A stretch of 56,679 nt of DNA from Nitrospirota bacterium (GCA_016212165.1 JACRGY010000040.1:1-56679); one strand, 5' to 3'; counted from the first letter of the stretch, positions 43,217 through 52,608 are shown. The notes: generated by a model not told the origin, from the sequence alone. Numbers and translations are program-made.

Positions 43217-44668
43217 CTATTCGCCAATCGTATGCAATTTCATAAGATTTGTTTTTCCCGGAGTTCCCAGGGGTGAGCCGGCCGTAATAACAATACTATC
43301 ACCTTTCCCGGCAATCCTGGAATAAATAAGAGATGTTTCAACCTCTTTTATCATGGCATCAGTGCTTGCCAGATGCCTTATCAGCATCGGCGTCACTCCC
43401 CAGTATAAAGACATCCTGCGCTTTATCTTGCTGTCAGGAGTAAACGCTATTACAGGAACTTTTGGCCTAAACTTGGAAACAAGCCTTGCCGTGAACCCCG
43501 ATTGAGTGAATGCGACTATGGCCTTTGCCTTGATTTCTTCTGCTGCAGAACATGCCGCCTCAGCAACAGCACTGGAAAAATCCGAAAAATACGAATCAAG
43601 CCCTTCTATGTGTCGTAGACTCGACTCTCCGAGAGGATGGCCCCGGTATTCGGAAAACTTAGACTCTGTAAACCTTATAATCTTATCCATCATCCTGACT
43701 GCTTCCAGAGGATGTTTGCCAGTTGCTGTTTCAGCGGAAAGCATCAATGCATCCGTACCGTCAAGCACGGCGTTTGCCACATCTGTTGCCTCGGCCCTTG
43801 TCGGCCTGGTATGCTCTGTCATTGATTCGAGCATCTGCGTGGCTGTTATCACAAGCTTTCCTTTCTCATTCGCCCTGAGGATAAGGGTCTTCTGGAGCAT
43901 GGGCACCTCTTCAGGGGATATCTCAACTCCAAGGTCTCCTCTTGCAACCATTATACCTTCCACCTCAGAGAGTATATTATCAATGTCATCAAGAGCCTCA
44001 GGTTTTTCAATCTTCGCTATAATGGGCAATGTCGTGTGCCTTTTTTTAAGCCATTCTTTTACAACTCTTATATCTCCCGCGCTCCTGACAAATGAAAGTG
44101 CGGCATAATCAATGCCCATCTTAAGGCCAAAATCAAGGTCTTTTCTGTCTTTGCCGGTAAAAGATGACAGGCTTGTCTTAGTATGAGGAAGATTCACTCC
44201 CTTTTTATCTTTTAATATACCGCCTTCAATTATCTTCGCCCTCAGGCCGTCCCTTATTTTTCCTGTTATGCGTGCCTGAATCAATCCATCATCAAAAAGT
44301 ATCCCCTCGCCTATCCTGGCATCTTTTTTAAGGGCAGGATAAGATATAAATATATGTTCAGCGCTGCTAACTTCTGTCCCGCCATGAAGGAATATCTCTG
44401 CTCCCTTTTTAAGTTCAACAGAGCCGCCAGTGATAAGTCCAACCCTGATCTTAATACCCTGAAGGTCCTGCAGTATGGCAACAGGTTTTCTAAGTTTTTT
44501 AGATTCCTCCCTTATAAAACCTATGACCTTCCTGTGAGATTCATAGTCGCCATGCGAGAAATTCAAACGTGCAACATCCATCCCATTTTTTATAAGAGAA
44601 TGTATCATTCCCCTGCTCCCGGATGCGGGGCCTATCGTACAGACTATCTTTGATTTTCTCATATTCAT
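43217..44668 (-). CDS. pyk: Pyruvate kinase
   Basis: Converts phosphoenolpyruvate and ADP to pyruvate and ATP. 483 residues: KIVCTIGPASGSRGMIHSLI, ARLNFSHGDYESH, the catalytic-Lys signature IIAKIEKPEALDDIDNIL, MVARGDLGVEISPEEVP and QMLESMTEHTRPTRAEATDV; a C-terminal allosteric domain ends GSPLGTPGKTN. Monocistronic. The 86 nt upstream hold an imperfect palindrome (CGGCGATTCGCCG). Confidence 0.96.
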   Translation of the reverse strand: MNMRKSKIVCTIGPASGSRGMIHSLIKNGMDVARLNFSHGDYESHRKVIGFIREESKKLRKPVAILQDLQGIKIRVGLITGGSVELKKGAEIFLHGGTEVSSAEHIFISYPALKKDARIGEGILFDDGLIQARITGKIRDGLRAKIIEGGILKDKKGVNLPHTKTSLSSFTGKDRKDLDFGLKMGIDYAALSFVRSAGDIRVVKEWLKKRHTTLPIIAKIEKPEALDDIDNILSEVEGIMVARGDLGVEISPEEVPMLQKTLILRANEKGKLVITATQMLESMTEHTRPTRAEATDVANAVLDGTDALMLSAETATGKHPLEAVRMMDKIIRFTESKFSEYRGHPLGESSLRHIEGLDSYFSDFSSAVAEAACSAAEEIKAKAIVAFTQSGFTARLVSKFRPKVPVIAFTPDSKIKRRMSLYWGVTPMLIRHLASTDAMIKEVETSLIYSRIAGKGDSIVITAGSPLGTPGKTNLMKLHTIGE

Positions 44669-44754
44669 AAAGTAGTTTTTAGTTGTCAGTTTCCGGTTGT
44701 TACTCTATCTCCTTCGGCGATTCGCCGTGGCGAAAAAACTGAAAAACTGTTACA

Positions 44755-46323
44755 TCATCCACAACTTATTCTATCATCTTCTCTGCTGCATGCAACATGT
44801 TTCTGCCAGTCTTTGCCTTTCTCTTTATAGTCAGACCTGAAATGAGCGCCGACACTTCCCTTCCTCAGATAAGCTGTCTCGGTAATTATCATTGCGACCG
44901 TAAGCATATTTTTTAACTCAAGCTCCCGCCTTGTATAAAAAGCCTTATCCAGAATAAAGGACCACTCAGCAAGCTTTTTTCTGGCATCCTCAAGAGACCC
45001 TCCGCACCTTATTATGCCTACCCGCTCCCACATAAGTTTTCTCAGTGTCATTCTTATCTCGTCATGCTCAGGGATAGAATGATATGCCGGTGAATACTGC
45101 GTTGCATATTGAGCCTTAAGCTGTAACTCTTTTAAGCTCACTACAGACTCGCGTGCTGCCCTGCCTGCCCGCGCGCCATAAACAAGCCCCTCAAGAAGGC
45201 TGTTGCTTGCAAGCCTGTTCGCACCGTGCACACCGGTGCATGCAACCTCGCCAGATGCATAAAGTTCCTTTATGCTTGTAGCACAGTTTAAGTCAGTTTT
45301 AACTCCTCCCATCATATAATGGGCAGCCGGAGATACAGGGATCAGGTTCTCTGTTATGTCTATATTATACTGAAGGCATGTAGAATAAATTTTAGGGAAT
45401 CTTTTCTTGACAAAATCCTTTCCGAGATGAGTCATATCAAGATATACATGATTGCTCTCTGTCCTGACCATCTCAGAGATTATGGCCCTTGAGACAACAT
45501 CCCTTGGCGCAAGTTCCGCATCGCTGTGATAATTTCTCATAAAATGTTCTTTATTTATATTTTTTAAGGCTGCCCCCTCGCCTCTCATCGCCTCGCTCAG
45601 CAAAAATTGCGGGGCGTACGGCGAATACAGGCTTGTAGGATGAAACTGCACAAACTCCATATCCTCAAGCACTGCCCCTGCACGAAAGGCGATCGCCATA
45701 CCGTCTCCGGTTGCTACCATAGGATTGGTTGTTCTCGCGAATATCTGCCCCACACCTCCTGTGCACAGGATTGTTGACCTGGCAATAACCGCGCTCATTT
45801 TTCTATCTTTCAGCACGTAGGCCCCATGGCACTCGCCGTCTTTTACAATCAGGTCAACAGTAAATGCAAAAGGGTATTTTTTTACCGACGGAAAAGAGCG
45901 GACCTTGTTTATAAGAACACGCTCCAGTTCCTTCCCTGTGGAATCTCCATGCGCATGGAGAATTCTTCTCCTTGAATGAGCAGCCTCAATTGTAAAATCA
46001 AGCTTTGTTCCTTCTTTGTCAAATTCAGCGCCCCATGAAATAAGCTCAAGAATCCTCTCCGGCCCTTCTTCAACCAATATTTTTACGGCCTCCTCTCTGC
46101 AAAGGCCGTCTCCAGCCTTGAGAGTATCATCAAAGTGTATTACAACCTTATCCTCATCACTCAGTGCAACTGCAATTCCTCCCTGGGCATATTCAGTACT
46201 GCTTTCTCTTGGCATATCCTTTGTGGCAACAAGGACATTTCCGTAAGGTGCAAGCTCTATCGCAGCCCTTAGCCCCGCGACCCCGCTTCCGATAATCAAA
46301 AAATCAACAATTTCAATGTCCAT
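44755..46323 (-). CDS. nadB: L-aspartate oxidase
   Basis: First step of de novo NAD synthesis; FAD enzyme oxidising aspartate to iminoaspartate, able to use fumarate anaerobically. 522 residues: FAD motif FLIIGSGVAGLRAAIELA, STEYAQGGIAVALS, the active-site loop HAHGDSTGKELERVL, FVQFHPTSLY, ASGEVACTGVHGANRLASNS. GAGAGAG ribosome site 3-4 nt before ATG. Its leader contains element copy 1 (46344-46504). nadA and nadC are not nearby. Confidence 0.95.
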   Translation of the reverse strand: MDIEIVDFLIIGSGVAGLRAAIELAPYGNVLVATKDMPRESSTEYAQGGIAVALSDEDKVVIHFDDTLKAGDGLCREEAVKILVEEGPERILELISWGAEFDKEGTKLDFTIEAAHSRRRILHAHGDSTGKELERVLINKVRSFPSVKKYPFAFTVDLIVKDGECHGAYVLKDRKMSAVIARSTILCTGGVGQIFARTTNPMVATGDGMAIAFRAGAVLEDMEFVQFHPTSLYSPYAPQFLLSEAMRGEGAALKNINKEHFMRNYHSDAELAPRDVVSRAIISEMVRTESNHVYLDMTHLGKDFVKKRFPKIYSTCLQYNIDITENLIPVSPAAHYMMGGVKTDLNCATSIKELYASGEVACTGVHGANRLASNSLLEGLVYGARAGRAARESVVSLKELQLKAQYATQYSPAYHSIPEHDEIRMTLRKLMWERVGIIRCGGSLEDARKKLAEWSFILDKAFYTRRELELKNMLTVAMIITETAYLRKGSVGAHFRSDYKEKGKDWQKHVACSREDDRISCG

Positions 46324-46343
46324 AAACTCTCTCGTACTGCTCT

Positions 46344-46504
46344 ATAGACATGGCCTTGTATCCGAGCGGTTTTATTTTGCCGATATTCAGACAGCTTACC
46401 CCCCTTAATTCCCCCCTTGGCAAGGGGGGAACAAAAGAGGGGTGAGGTAAAATACCTCGGAGGCCAGAGGCCGAGAATGAGCGAGGATATAAGGCCATGT
46501 CTAT
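46344..46504. repeat. Structured inverted-repeat element, copy 1
   Basis: Outer stem of 20 pairs with one G-U: TAGACATGGCCTTGTATCC (46345-46363) against 46485-46503, plus one more pair outside. The interior holds a CGG...CCG hairpin (46367-46381), GCCGATATTC and ACAGC, then an inserted C-rich palindrome, a GAGGTA/TACCTC hairpin, and the CTCGGAGGCC...GGCCGAG hairpin (46457-46475) followed by AATGAGCGA. The interior matches copy 2 at 52101-52226, but the outer stem sequence does not. It lies between the YrfG-like gene and nadB. A 67-codon frame across it is not taken as a gene. Confidence 0.8.
46396..46443. repeat. C-rich palindromic insert nested in element copy 1
   Basis: The core palindrome CCCCCCTTG-G-CAAGGGGGG (46411-46429) is flanked by a C-run on the left and AGAGGGGTG on the right. 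Copy 2 has only a short unrelated stretch here, so this looks like a separate miniature repeat inserted into the loop of copy 1. Confidence 0.75.
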
Positions 46505-46512
46505 TACTCCCT

Positions 46513-47181
46513 TCATTCCATCAGCTCATTAAAATCAAAAATATGCAAAAAATCCTTTGAAAGCTTCGGTTTAATCTTCGAGCTTGCCTTTGCCTTATAA
46601 AGTATATATTTGATTCCAAACTCTCTTGCAGTCCTCAATATCTCCTCTGTATCATCTATAAAAAGGGTCTTCTCCTTATCAAATCCAAGCCTTTTCTCCG
46701 CCTTTTTCCAGAACTCTATCATCTCTTTCGGATACCCCATCTCGCATGAGGTTATTGTATCATCAAAATATTTCCCTATCTCTGTTTTTTTAAATTTCAG
46801 GGCAAGCACCTTGTAATGCGCATTTGTAACGAGAAAGACCTTTTTCTTATGTCTCCTCAGCATCCTCAGAAAATCCTCTACATGAGGATGCACCTCTATC
46901 ATGTGCCTTATCTGCTCTTTTAGGGCCGGGATATCCAGAGCGAGTTCCCCTGACCAGAAATCTATATCTGTCCAGTTCAAGGTCCCTTCATGGTGCTTGT
47001 ATTTTTTTAAAAGTTCTTCTTTTGCTTTACCAAAAGTTATATCGTGTTTCTCGGCATATTTTTCAGGCACAAGGTGTTCCCAGAAATAATCATCGAAATA
47101 CTTATCAAGGAGAGTACCGTCCATATCAAGGAGGACGTATTTAATTTCTCTAAGGGGAATTTCATCAATCAATGATTTCAA
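46513..47181 (-). CDS. YrfG-like HAD-family nucleotidase
   Basis: 222 residues. HAD motifs: LLDMDGTLLDKYFDDYFWEH, FLVTNAHYKV, GYPKEMIEFWKKAEK and TLFIDDTEEILRTAREFG. The FDDYFW and LNWTDIDFWSGELALDI segments resemble E. coli YrfG, a GMP/IMP 5'-nucleotidase; substrate here unproven. Overlaps the upstream diguanylate cyclase by 4 nt, so both are one unit. Confidence 0.87.
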   Translation of the reverse strand: MKSLIDEIPLREIKYVLLDMDGTLLDKYFDDYFWEHLVPEKYAEKHDITFGKAKEELLKKYKHHEGTLNWTDIDFWSGELALDIPALKEQIRHMIEVHPHVEDFLRMLRRHKKKVFLVTNAHYKVLALKFKKTEIGKYFDDTITSCEMGYPKEMIEFWKKAEKRLGFDKEKTLFIDDTEEILRTAREFGIKYILYKAKASSKIKPKLSKDFLHIFDFNELME

Positions 47182-48566
47182 TATTCCTCAACAGTCCACA
47201 TATCCTTTGCGAATCTCACAATCCTGTTCCTGCCGGCATTTTTCGCCTTATACATCCCTATATCAGCATATTTTATTGCCTGCCATAATTTAGGGGTATC
47301 TTTAGGAAACTCAGAAATGCCGACACTGATCGTCTTTTGTATAAACCCTCTCGGTATTTTTATCTTGGTATCTTCAATCGCCTTCCTTATCTTTTCTGCA
47401 ACATCCTCTGCCTCGCCTTCCTTGATGTCCATAAGGATTACAAGAAATTCCTCGCCGCCAAACCTCACTACCATATCAGATGCCCTCACGCATTCCCTTA
47501 TGACATTTGCAGTCTCTTTTAATATCGCATCGCCGACATTATGGCCATATATATCATTGACCTCTTTAAAGTAATCTAAATCACACATAAGCAACCCCAT
47601 CAGAGCATTCCTTCTCTGTGATATGGCCACCAGTGTTTCAGTGTATTCCTCAAGAAATCTCCTGTTATATAAGCCTGTAAGAGCATCTCTCAGGGCGGAC
47701 TCTTTCAGTGTGTCCATCATACGCTTTGCTTCAAGGACAGGCACTGCCTCCCTTATATATCTCGAGGCCTTGACAACTTTCCTGTTCACTACATCAAATG
47801 CCTCTTGCTCGCCTGCCTTGTCAAAGACAAATTGAAAAACTCCGCCGGTACTCCCGCCCATTATCATCGGGATACAGATATGGTTTCTTTCACCACTCTT
47901 AAAAAAGTGCTTGCATATCCCGGGGTACGGAAAAGAAGAAACAACCTCGCCGGTCTTTTTTGCCCTGCAGCGACTGCAGTCTACCAATATGTCCCTGTTA
48001 CAATAATCCTCTGTCACGTCATGAAGAGCTGTTGTATATACCGGCCTCATGATATTCTTGCTGTTAGAAACCTCATAAATTACAAACGGATTCAGAGCCA
48101 GATTCTCATTGATTGTCTTCCCCAGCCTTGCGTATATATCCTCAGCAGTATCATCCTCTTCCACAACCCTTTTAAAAGAACTCATGTCATGGATAGTATC
48201 CAAAAACTTATTAAACCGTGAGGAAAGAATACCTATTTCATCTTTTGATAATATTTCTATCTTCTTCGTCAGATCGATATCGCCCTCGGAAAGAATATCA
48301 ATCTGTTCTATCATAGCCTCTATCGGCTTTGTAAATGCACGGGAGATCCATACAGCAAAGAGGGTCAGCAAACTCAGGGCTATTAACAGAGCACCGATTA
48401 TTATTAAGCGATGAACTGTATCCTGGATTCCTAAAAGCGCAACAACAGCAATAACCACAAACCAGAATGCACAGCCGACCCAGAAGAGGAGAAATTTTTT
48501 GCGTATGGGGATATCAACAAAGGTAACTAAATTGATAAGCCGTTTAAAAAGGTCTTTTAAGAACAT
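47178..48566 (-). CDS. Membrane diguanylate cyclase with HAMP and Cys-bearing GAF-like domain
   Basis: 462 residues. Two TM helices (FLLFWVGCAFWFVVIAVVAL; LIIIGALLIALSLLTLFAVW), HAMP, a GAF-like domain (about 135-280) with a Cys cluster (VDCSRCRAKKTGE and GICKHF), a short linker and a GGDEF domain. The active site RFGGEEFLVIL is preceded by RASD five residues before it, an intact inhibitory I-site. Makes c-di-GMP and is feedback-inhibited (inference from motifs). The input could be redox or metal through the cysteines. Confidence 0.9.
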   Translation of the reverse strand: MFLKDLFKRLINLVTFVDIPIRKKFLLFWVGCAFWFVVIAVVALLGIQDTVHRLIIIGALLIALSLLTLFAVWISRAFTKPIEAMIEQIDILSEGDIDLTKKIEILSKDEIGILSSRFNKFLDTIHDMSSFKRVVEEDDTAEDIYARLGKTINENLALNPFVIYEVSNSKNIMRPVYTTALHDVTEDYCNRDILVDCSRCRAKKTGEVVSSFPYPGICKHFFKSGERNHICIPMIMGGSTGGVFQFVFDKAGEQEAFDVVNRKVVKASRYIREAVPVLEAKRMMDTLKESALRDALTGLYNRRFLEEYTETLVAISQRRNALMGLLMCDLDYFKEVNDIYGHNVGDAILKETANVIRECVRASDMVVRFGGEEFLVILMDIKEGEAEDVAEKIRKAIEDTKIKIPRGFIQKTISVGISEFPKDTPKLWQAIKYADIGMYKAKNAGRNRIVRFAKDMWTVEEY

Positions 48567-48619
48567 ATAAATTCCCTTTTAATCCTAACCCTGCCCTAAA
48601 ACTATAGCTTTAGGGCAGA

Positions 48620-49210
48620 TTATAACATACCTTTTGTAGTCAAAACACCCTTTATTTTCTTATCTATGGAAACAGCACCTCTTAGCGCCCTTCCGAGCCC
48701 TTTGAAAATCGCTTCGATTATATGATGTATGTTCCTGCCGTAGAGAACATTGACATGCAGCGTGATATTGCTGTTGCTCACAAATGCCTGAAAAAAATCC
48801 TCGATAAGGTCAGGATCAAAATCCTTTATCTTCCCTTTTTTGGGAAACTCCACTTTGTATACAAGATAAGGCCTTCCGCTTATATCAAGGCTCACTGTGG
48901 CAAGCGCCTCGTCCATGGGCACAGATGCCTGCCCGTATCTGTTTATGCCCTTCATATCTCCGAGCGCCTGCCTGACTGCCTTGCCAAGGACTATGCCGAT
49001 ATCTTCCACAGTATGGTGGTCATCAATGGTGATGTCACCCTTTGCCTTTAGCCTCACATCAAAAAGTCCGTGCCTGCACATAAGGGAAAGCATGTGGTCA
49101 AGAAACGGGATAGAAGTGTTTATAGAATACTTGCCGCTGCCGTCAAGGTTTAAATCCAGAGATATGTCAGTCTCCTTTGTCTTTCTCTTAATCAATATTT
49201 TCCTGCTCAT
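48620..49210 (-). CDS. hisB: Imidazoleglycerol-phosphate dehydratase
   Basis: Histidine synthesis, sixth step. 196 residues, monofunctional: [74 protein letters not shown]; two HHxxE-type manganese motifs. Overlaps hisC by 4 nt. Confidence 0.96.
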   Translation of the reverse strand: MSRKILIKRKTKETDISLDLNLDGSGKYSINTSIPFLDHMLSLMCRHGLFDVRLKAKGDITIDDHHTVEDIGIVLGKAVRQALGDMKGINRYGQASVPMDEALATVSLDISGRPYLVYKVEFPKKGKIKDFDPDLIEDFFQAFVSNSNITLHVNVLYGRNIHHIIEAIFKGLGRALRGAVSIDKKIKGVLTTKGML

Positions 49211-50265
49211 TTTATCACCTCTTTAAGTGCTTTAAGAAAAGCATTATTTTCATATTTTGTCCCTACTGTCACCCTTAAACATCCGTTCACAACACCTTTC
49301 ATATTTCTCACAAGCACACCTTTTTTGAGGAGTTTTTGATAAACCTTATCAGATTTTTTTACTTTAAATAATATAAAATTTGCTTCTGTCGGATATGGCT
49401 TTATGCCTTTTATTTCCGAGAGTTCACCAAAAAGCCTTTCTCTTTCAGCGACAATTGTGCTTATGTATAGTCCCATCATCCTTTTATTCTTCAGCGCCTC
49501 TGCTGCTATGGCCTGAGATAACAAATTTACATTAAATGGAAGCCTCACTTTGTTGACCTCTTTGATTATCCCGACATCAGCAATCAAAAACCCTACCCTC
49601 AAACCTGCAAGCCCTATCTTGCTCAGCGTCCTCATAATAACAAGATTTTTATAATCACGGAGCAACGGCAAAAACCCTCTCTCGCTCGAAAAAGGCTGAT
49701 ATGCCTCATCAACAACAACGATGCCTCTGGATACCTCTATTATCTTTAATATTTTGTCTGAAGAAAAGCAGTTGCCTGTAGGGTTGTTAGGACTGCTCAG
49801 GAATATAAGCTTTGGTCTTAGCTTCTTAATCGAAGTCAATATTTTATCAGGGTTAAGATCAAACTCTTTATCAAGTTTAATCGCTATACCTTTCTCTCCA
49901 AGCGCCTGAGAAATAATGCCATACATGGAAAAGGTAGGCACAGGATAAAGCACCGGGCCTCCGAATGTGGCAATAAGATAATAAATAAGCTCATCAGAAC
50001 CGTTTCCCAATAGAATATTCTCAGGCTTCAGCTTGCTATCTTTTGCAATGATTCCCTTTAATGCCTTTGCTTCCGGATCCGGATAGCGGTTCAATGTCTG
50101 AAATATTTTCCCAACGCTGAACGCTGAACGCTGAACGCTGAACGCTGAATACGGGCTTTCATTCGCATCGAGCTTTATTTTACATCGGATCTCTTTTGCG
50201 TTATAAGCCCTGAGGCTCAAGACTTCGGGTTTGACTAATTTTTTTATGTCTATAGATTTTTTCAC
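49207..50265 (-). CDS. hisC: Histidinol-phosphate aminotransferase
   Basis: 352 residues, fold-type I PLP enzyme: [62 protein letters not shown], the PLP lysine in [15 protein letters not shown]. Between NESPY and [12 protein letters not shown] there is an extra stretch, [13 protein letters not shown], encoded by a heptanucleotide array at 50114-50148. hisG is upstream after a 127-nt gap with a short repeat. Confidence 0.94.
   Translation of the reverse strand: MKKSIDIKKLVKPEVLSLRAYNAKEIRCKIKLDANESPYSAFSVQRSAFSVGKIFQTLNRYPDPEAKALKGIIAKDSKLKPENILLGNGSDELIYYLIATFGGPVLYPVPTFSMYGIISQALGEKGIAIKLDKEFDLNPDKILTSIKKLRPKLIFLSSPNNPTGNCFSSDKILKIIEVSRGIVVVDEAYQPFSSERGFLPLLRDYKNLVIMRTLSKIGLAGLRVGFLIADVGIIKEVNKVRLPFNVNLLSQAIAAEALKNKRMMGLYISTIVAERERLFGELSEIKGIKPYPTEANFILFKVKKSDKVYQKLLKKGVLVRNMKGVVNGCLRVTVGTKYENNAFLKALKEVIK
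50114..50148 (-). repeat. Heptanucleotide tandem repeat inside hisC
   Basis: Five perfect copies of ACGCTGA (plus strand). Translated on the minus strand as a seven-residue repeat SAFSVQR. Located near the N-terminus, between the substrate-binding NESPY and the conserved RYPDP segment. Confidence 0.93.
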
Positions 50266-50302
50266 CCTTATTCTCTCTCCTGTGAGGGTTCAAGGATTCA
50301 CT

Positions 50303-50328
50303 GGATTCCCACTTTCGTGGGAATGACA
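50303..50328. repeat. Half copy of the TGTCATTCC repeat
   Basis: GGATTCCCACTTTCGTGGGAATGACA; hairpin TTCCCAC/GTGGGAA. Lies between hisG and hisC. Confidence 0.65.
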
Positions 50329-50392
50329 AAATAATTCTTTGATATTTTACTCGCCCCCCTGAACCCTTGACCCCTCGAACCCTATTCTTAAT

Positions 50393-51268
50393 TTACGGTA
50401 TCACCTTGCTTAAGGGATACTCAACTATCCCTGTTGCTCCGGCCATCTTGAGCTTAGGGATAATATCCCTTACAGTCTTCTCAGCAATTATGACCTCAAG
50501 CGCATACCAGCCCTTATCAGAAAGCGCTGAAATAGTCGGTGAGTGCATCGCGGACAACAGACTCATCACCCTTCTAAAGGACTTCTCAGACACATTCATC
50601 TTGAGCCCGACCTTTTCCTCAGCTGACAAAGCACCCTTTAAAAGCATGACGATATTCTGCATCTTCTGCTTCTTCCACTTGTCCTGCCAGGCCTTTTTAT
50701 TTGAAATAAATCTTGTGCTTGATTCAAGAATCGTTTCGACAATCCTCAGGTTATTTGCCTTTAAAGACGTTCCTGTCTCTGTAAGCTCGACTATTGCATC
50801 TGCAAGATATGGGGGCTTTACCTCAGTTGCGCCCCATGAAAAATCCACTTCTGCCTTTATGCCCTTTGATTTCAAATATCTCTTTGTAAACCCGACAAGC
50901 TCTGTTGCAATGCGCTTGCCATTCAAACCTTTCACGCTTTTTATCTTTGAGTCATTCGGAACAGCAATAACCCACCTTACAGGCCTTAAGCCCTCTTTGG
51001 CATAATTAAGTTCAGCTACTTCATGTACATCTGCATTCTGCTCGAGTATCCAGTCCTTGCCGGTAAGGCCGCAATCGAGTATGCCGTCCTGGACATACCT
51101 CGCCATCTCCTGCGCCCTTATCAGCATAGCCTCGATCTCAATGTCATCAAATGACGGATAATAGGAACGGCTCGATACCGTAATGTGATACCCCGCCTTC
51201 CTGAAAAGTTTTAATGTTGACTCCTGAAGGCTGCCCTTTGGAATGCCAAGCTTTAAAATCTTACTCAT
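50393..51268 (-). CDS. hisG: ATP phosphoribosyltransferase (long form)
   Basis: First step of histidine synthesis. 291 residues: [36 protein letters not shown], the PRPP/ATP region [19 protein letters not shown], and a C-terminal ACT-like regulatory domain ([30 protein letters not shown]) that confers histidine feedback, as in HisG long form. GGAGAGG upstream of the ATG. Confidence 0.95.
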   Translation of the reverse strand: MSKILKLGIPKGSLQESTLKLFRKAGYHITVSSRSYYPSFDDIEIEAMLIRAQEMARYVQDGILDCGLTGKDWILEQNADVHEVAELNYAKEGLRPVRWVIAVPNDSKIKSVKGLNGKRIATELVGFTKRYLKSKGIKAEVDFSWGATEVKPPYLADAIVELTETGTSLKANNLRIVETILESSTRFISNKKAWQDKWKKQKMQNIVMLLKGALSAEEKVGLKMNVSEKSFRRVMSLLSAMHSPTISALSDKGWYALEVIIAEKTVRDIIPKLKMAGATGIVEYPLSKVIP

Positions 51269-51289
51269 AATTAAACCTCTCCTTTATGC

Positions 51290-51358
51290 TGTCATTGCGA
51301 GGCCAATATGACCAAAGCAATCTTTCTTAGAGATTCCTTCGCTCTGCTCGGAATGACA
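51290..51358. repeat. Dispersed repeat (TGTCATTGCGAGG...GGAATGACA)
   Basis: About 69 bp bounded by TGTCATTGCGAGG and CTCGGAATGACA. In the 202-nt divergent gap between hisG and trpF. Confidence 0.7.
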
Positions 51359-51453
51359 AATTAAAAACTAGCCGCCACCACCTTATTTGCTGCTTCTGCA
51401 CTTCCGCACTTTCTATGATACACAAGGGCATAAGAATTATTCAAATTCAGATA

Positions 51454-51462
51454 TGCTATAAT
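51454..51462 (+). promoter_or_regulatory. Extended -10 promoter of trpF
   Basis: TGCTATAAT; the ATG starts 8 nt after it (51471), no ribosome site is visible, so the mRNA is probably leaderless. Confidence 0.6.
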
Positions 51463-51470
51463 TCTTTCAA

Positions 51471-52085
51471 ATGGTTAGAGTCAAAATATGCGGAATAACA
51501 AATCTTGATGACGCGCTGGCAGCAGTAGATCACGGCGCTGACGCGCTTGGGTTTGTATTCTTCAAAAAAAGCCCGAGACATATTTCCCCTGCAAAGGCAA
51601 AAGCTATTATTAAAAAGCTACCCCCATTTATTTCATCGCTAGGAGTGTTTGTTAATGAGAATAAAAAAAATATAGAAAAAGTTATTTCCCATACAGGAAT
51701 AAACACAATCCAGCTTCACGGCGATGAACCTCCCAAGGCATGCAATTTTTCAAGGCCTGCAATAAAAGCTATACGGGTAAAATCCATTGATAACCTTAAA
51801 ATAATCTCAAAGTACAAAAATAAAGTCTCGGCATTTCTGCTCGATACATATACTCCTGAAATCTTTGGCGGCACAGGACAGATATTCAACTGGGATATTG
51901 CAATAGAGGCAAAACAATTCGGCAAAATAATCCTTGCGGGCGGCTTAACTCCTGAAAATATCGAACAGGCGGTGCGCCAAGTACATCCCTATGCTGTTGA
52001 CGTAAGCAGCGGGGTTGAGGCAGAAAAAGGCAAAAAAGACCATCGCAAGATGAAGCTCTTTATCGAAAGAGCTAAGGGTATTTAA
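51471..52085 (+). CDS. trpF: Phosphoribosylanthranilate isomerase
   Basis: Tryptophan synthesis; TIM barrel. 204 residues: [101 protein letters not shown]. Alone, without other trp genes. Apparently leaderless. Element copy 2 begins 15 nt after the stop. Confidence 0.95.
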   Translation: MVRVKICGITNLDDALAAVDHGADALGFVFFKKSPRHISPAKAKAIIKKLPPFISSLGVFVNENKKNIEKVISHTGINTIQLHGDEPPKACNFSRPAIKAIRVKSIDNLKIISKYKNKVSAFLLDTYTPEIFGGTGQIFNWDIAIEAKQFGKIILAGGLTPENIEQAVRQVHPYAVDVSSGVEAEKGKKDHRKMKLFIERAKGI

Positions 52086-52100
52086 CATTAACAAAGTCCA

Positions 52101-52226
52101 GGGGCGGGATGTAGTATTCGAACGGTTTATTTTTCCGATATTCCAACAGCATAAATCATGGGTCAAGAGGAAAAATCCTCGGAGGCCGAAAGGCCGAGAA
52201 TGAGTGAAAATACTACATCCCGCCTT
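52101..52226. repeat. Structured inverted-repeat element, copy 2
   Basis: Outer stem GGCGGGATGTAGTATT (52103-52118) pairs perfectly with 52209-52224, with two further G-U pairs outside. The interior holds a CGG/CCG hairpin (52123-52137), CCGATATTC, ACAGC, a GAGGA/TCCTC hairpin and CTCGGAGGCCGAAAGGCCGAG (a GGCC-GAAA-GGCC cap) followed by AATGAGTGA. The right arm overlaps the last queF codons and its stop. Same orientation as copy 1, 5.7 kb away. Confidence 0.8.
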
Positions 52227-52608
52227 GAATCTCTCTTGAACAAACTCTTATTACTGTCTTCACATTCCCCCTCGGATTGAAATCGCCAATGACTTCAAGG
52301 GATCTGGGAGTTAGTTTCTTCTTTAGCTCTGAATAAATCTTATTTGTAGCCTCTTCATGCGAGATATGCACATCGCGGAAGGAATTAAAATAGAGCTTCA
52401 GTGATTTCAGCTCGGCAATCTTTTTATCAGGGACATAGACGATATTTATTGTTGCAAAATCAGGATACCCTGAGCGCGGGCAGAGGCAGGTAAATTCAGG
52501 GAAACTTATGTTGATTTCATAGTCCCTTTCAGGATAAGGGTTGTCCCATATCTCAAGTTTGACCTTTTTTACTGCCTTTTCTCCATATCTCATAGAAAAA
52601 TTTACCAT
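52213..52608 (-). CDS. queF: 7-cyano-7-deazaguanine (preQ0) reductase
   Basis: Reduces preQ0 to preQ1 for queuosine in tRNA, NADPH dependent. 131 residues, unimodular type: [20 protein letters not shown] holds the catalytic Cys and Asp, and [19 protein letters not shown] the substrate and NADPH region. The last three codons and the TAG stop lie in the arm of element copy 2. Other que genes are not nearby. Confidence 0.94.
   Translation of the reverse strand: MVNFSMRYGEKAVKKVKLEIWDNPYPERDYEINISFPEFTCLCPRSGYPDFATINIVYVPDKKIAELKSLKLYFNSFRDVHISHEEATNKIYSELKKKLTPRSLEVIGDFNPRGNVKTVIRVCSREIQGGM

Noticed and set aside
46313-46516. 67-codon minus-strand frame between the YrfG-like gene and nadB
   Set aside because: It runs through the whole inverted-repeat element and its C-rich insert; its composition (PLPRGELRG-type) comes from the repeats. 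An AGGGAG site before an internal ATG exists, but nothing resembles a protein family.
51945-52166. 73-codon minus-strand frame over the trpF 3' end and element copy 2
   Set aside because: Antisense to trpF for most of its length; the rest is the repeat element.
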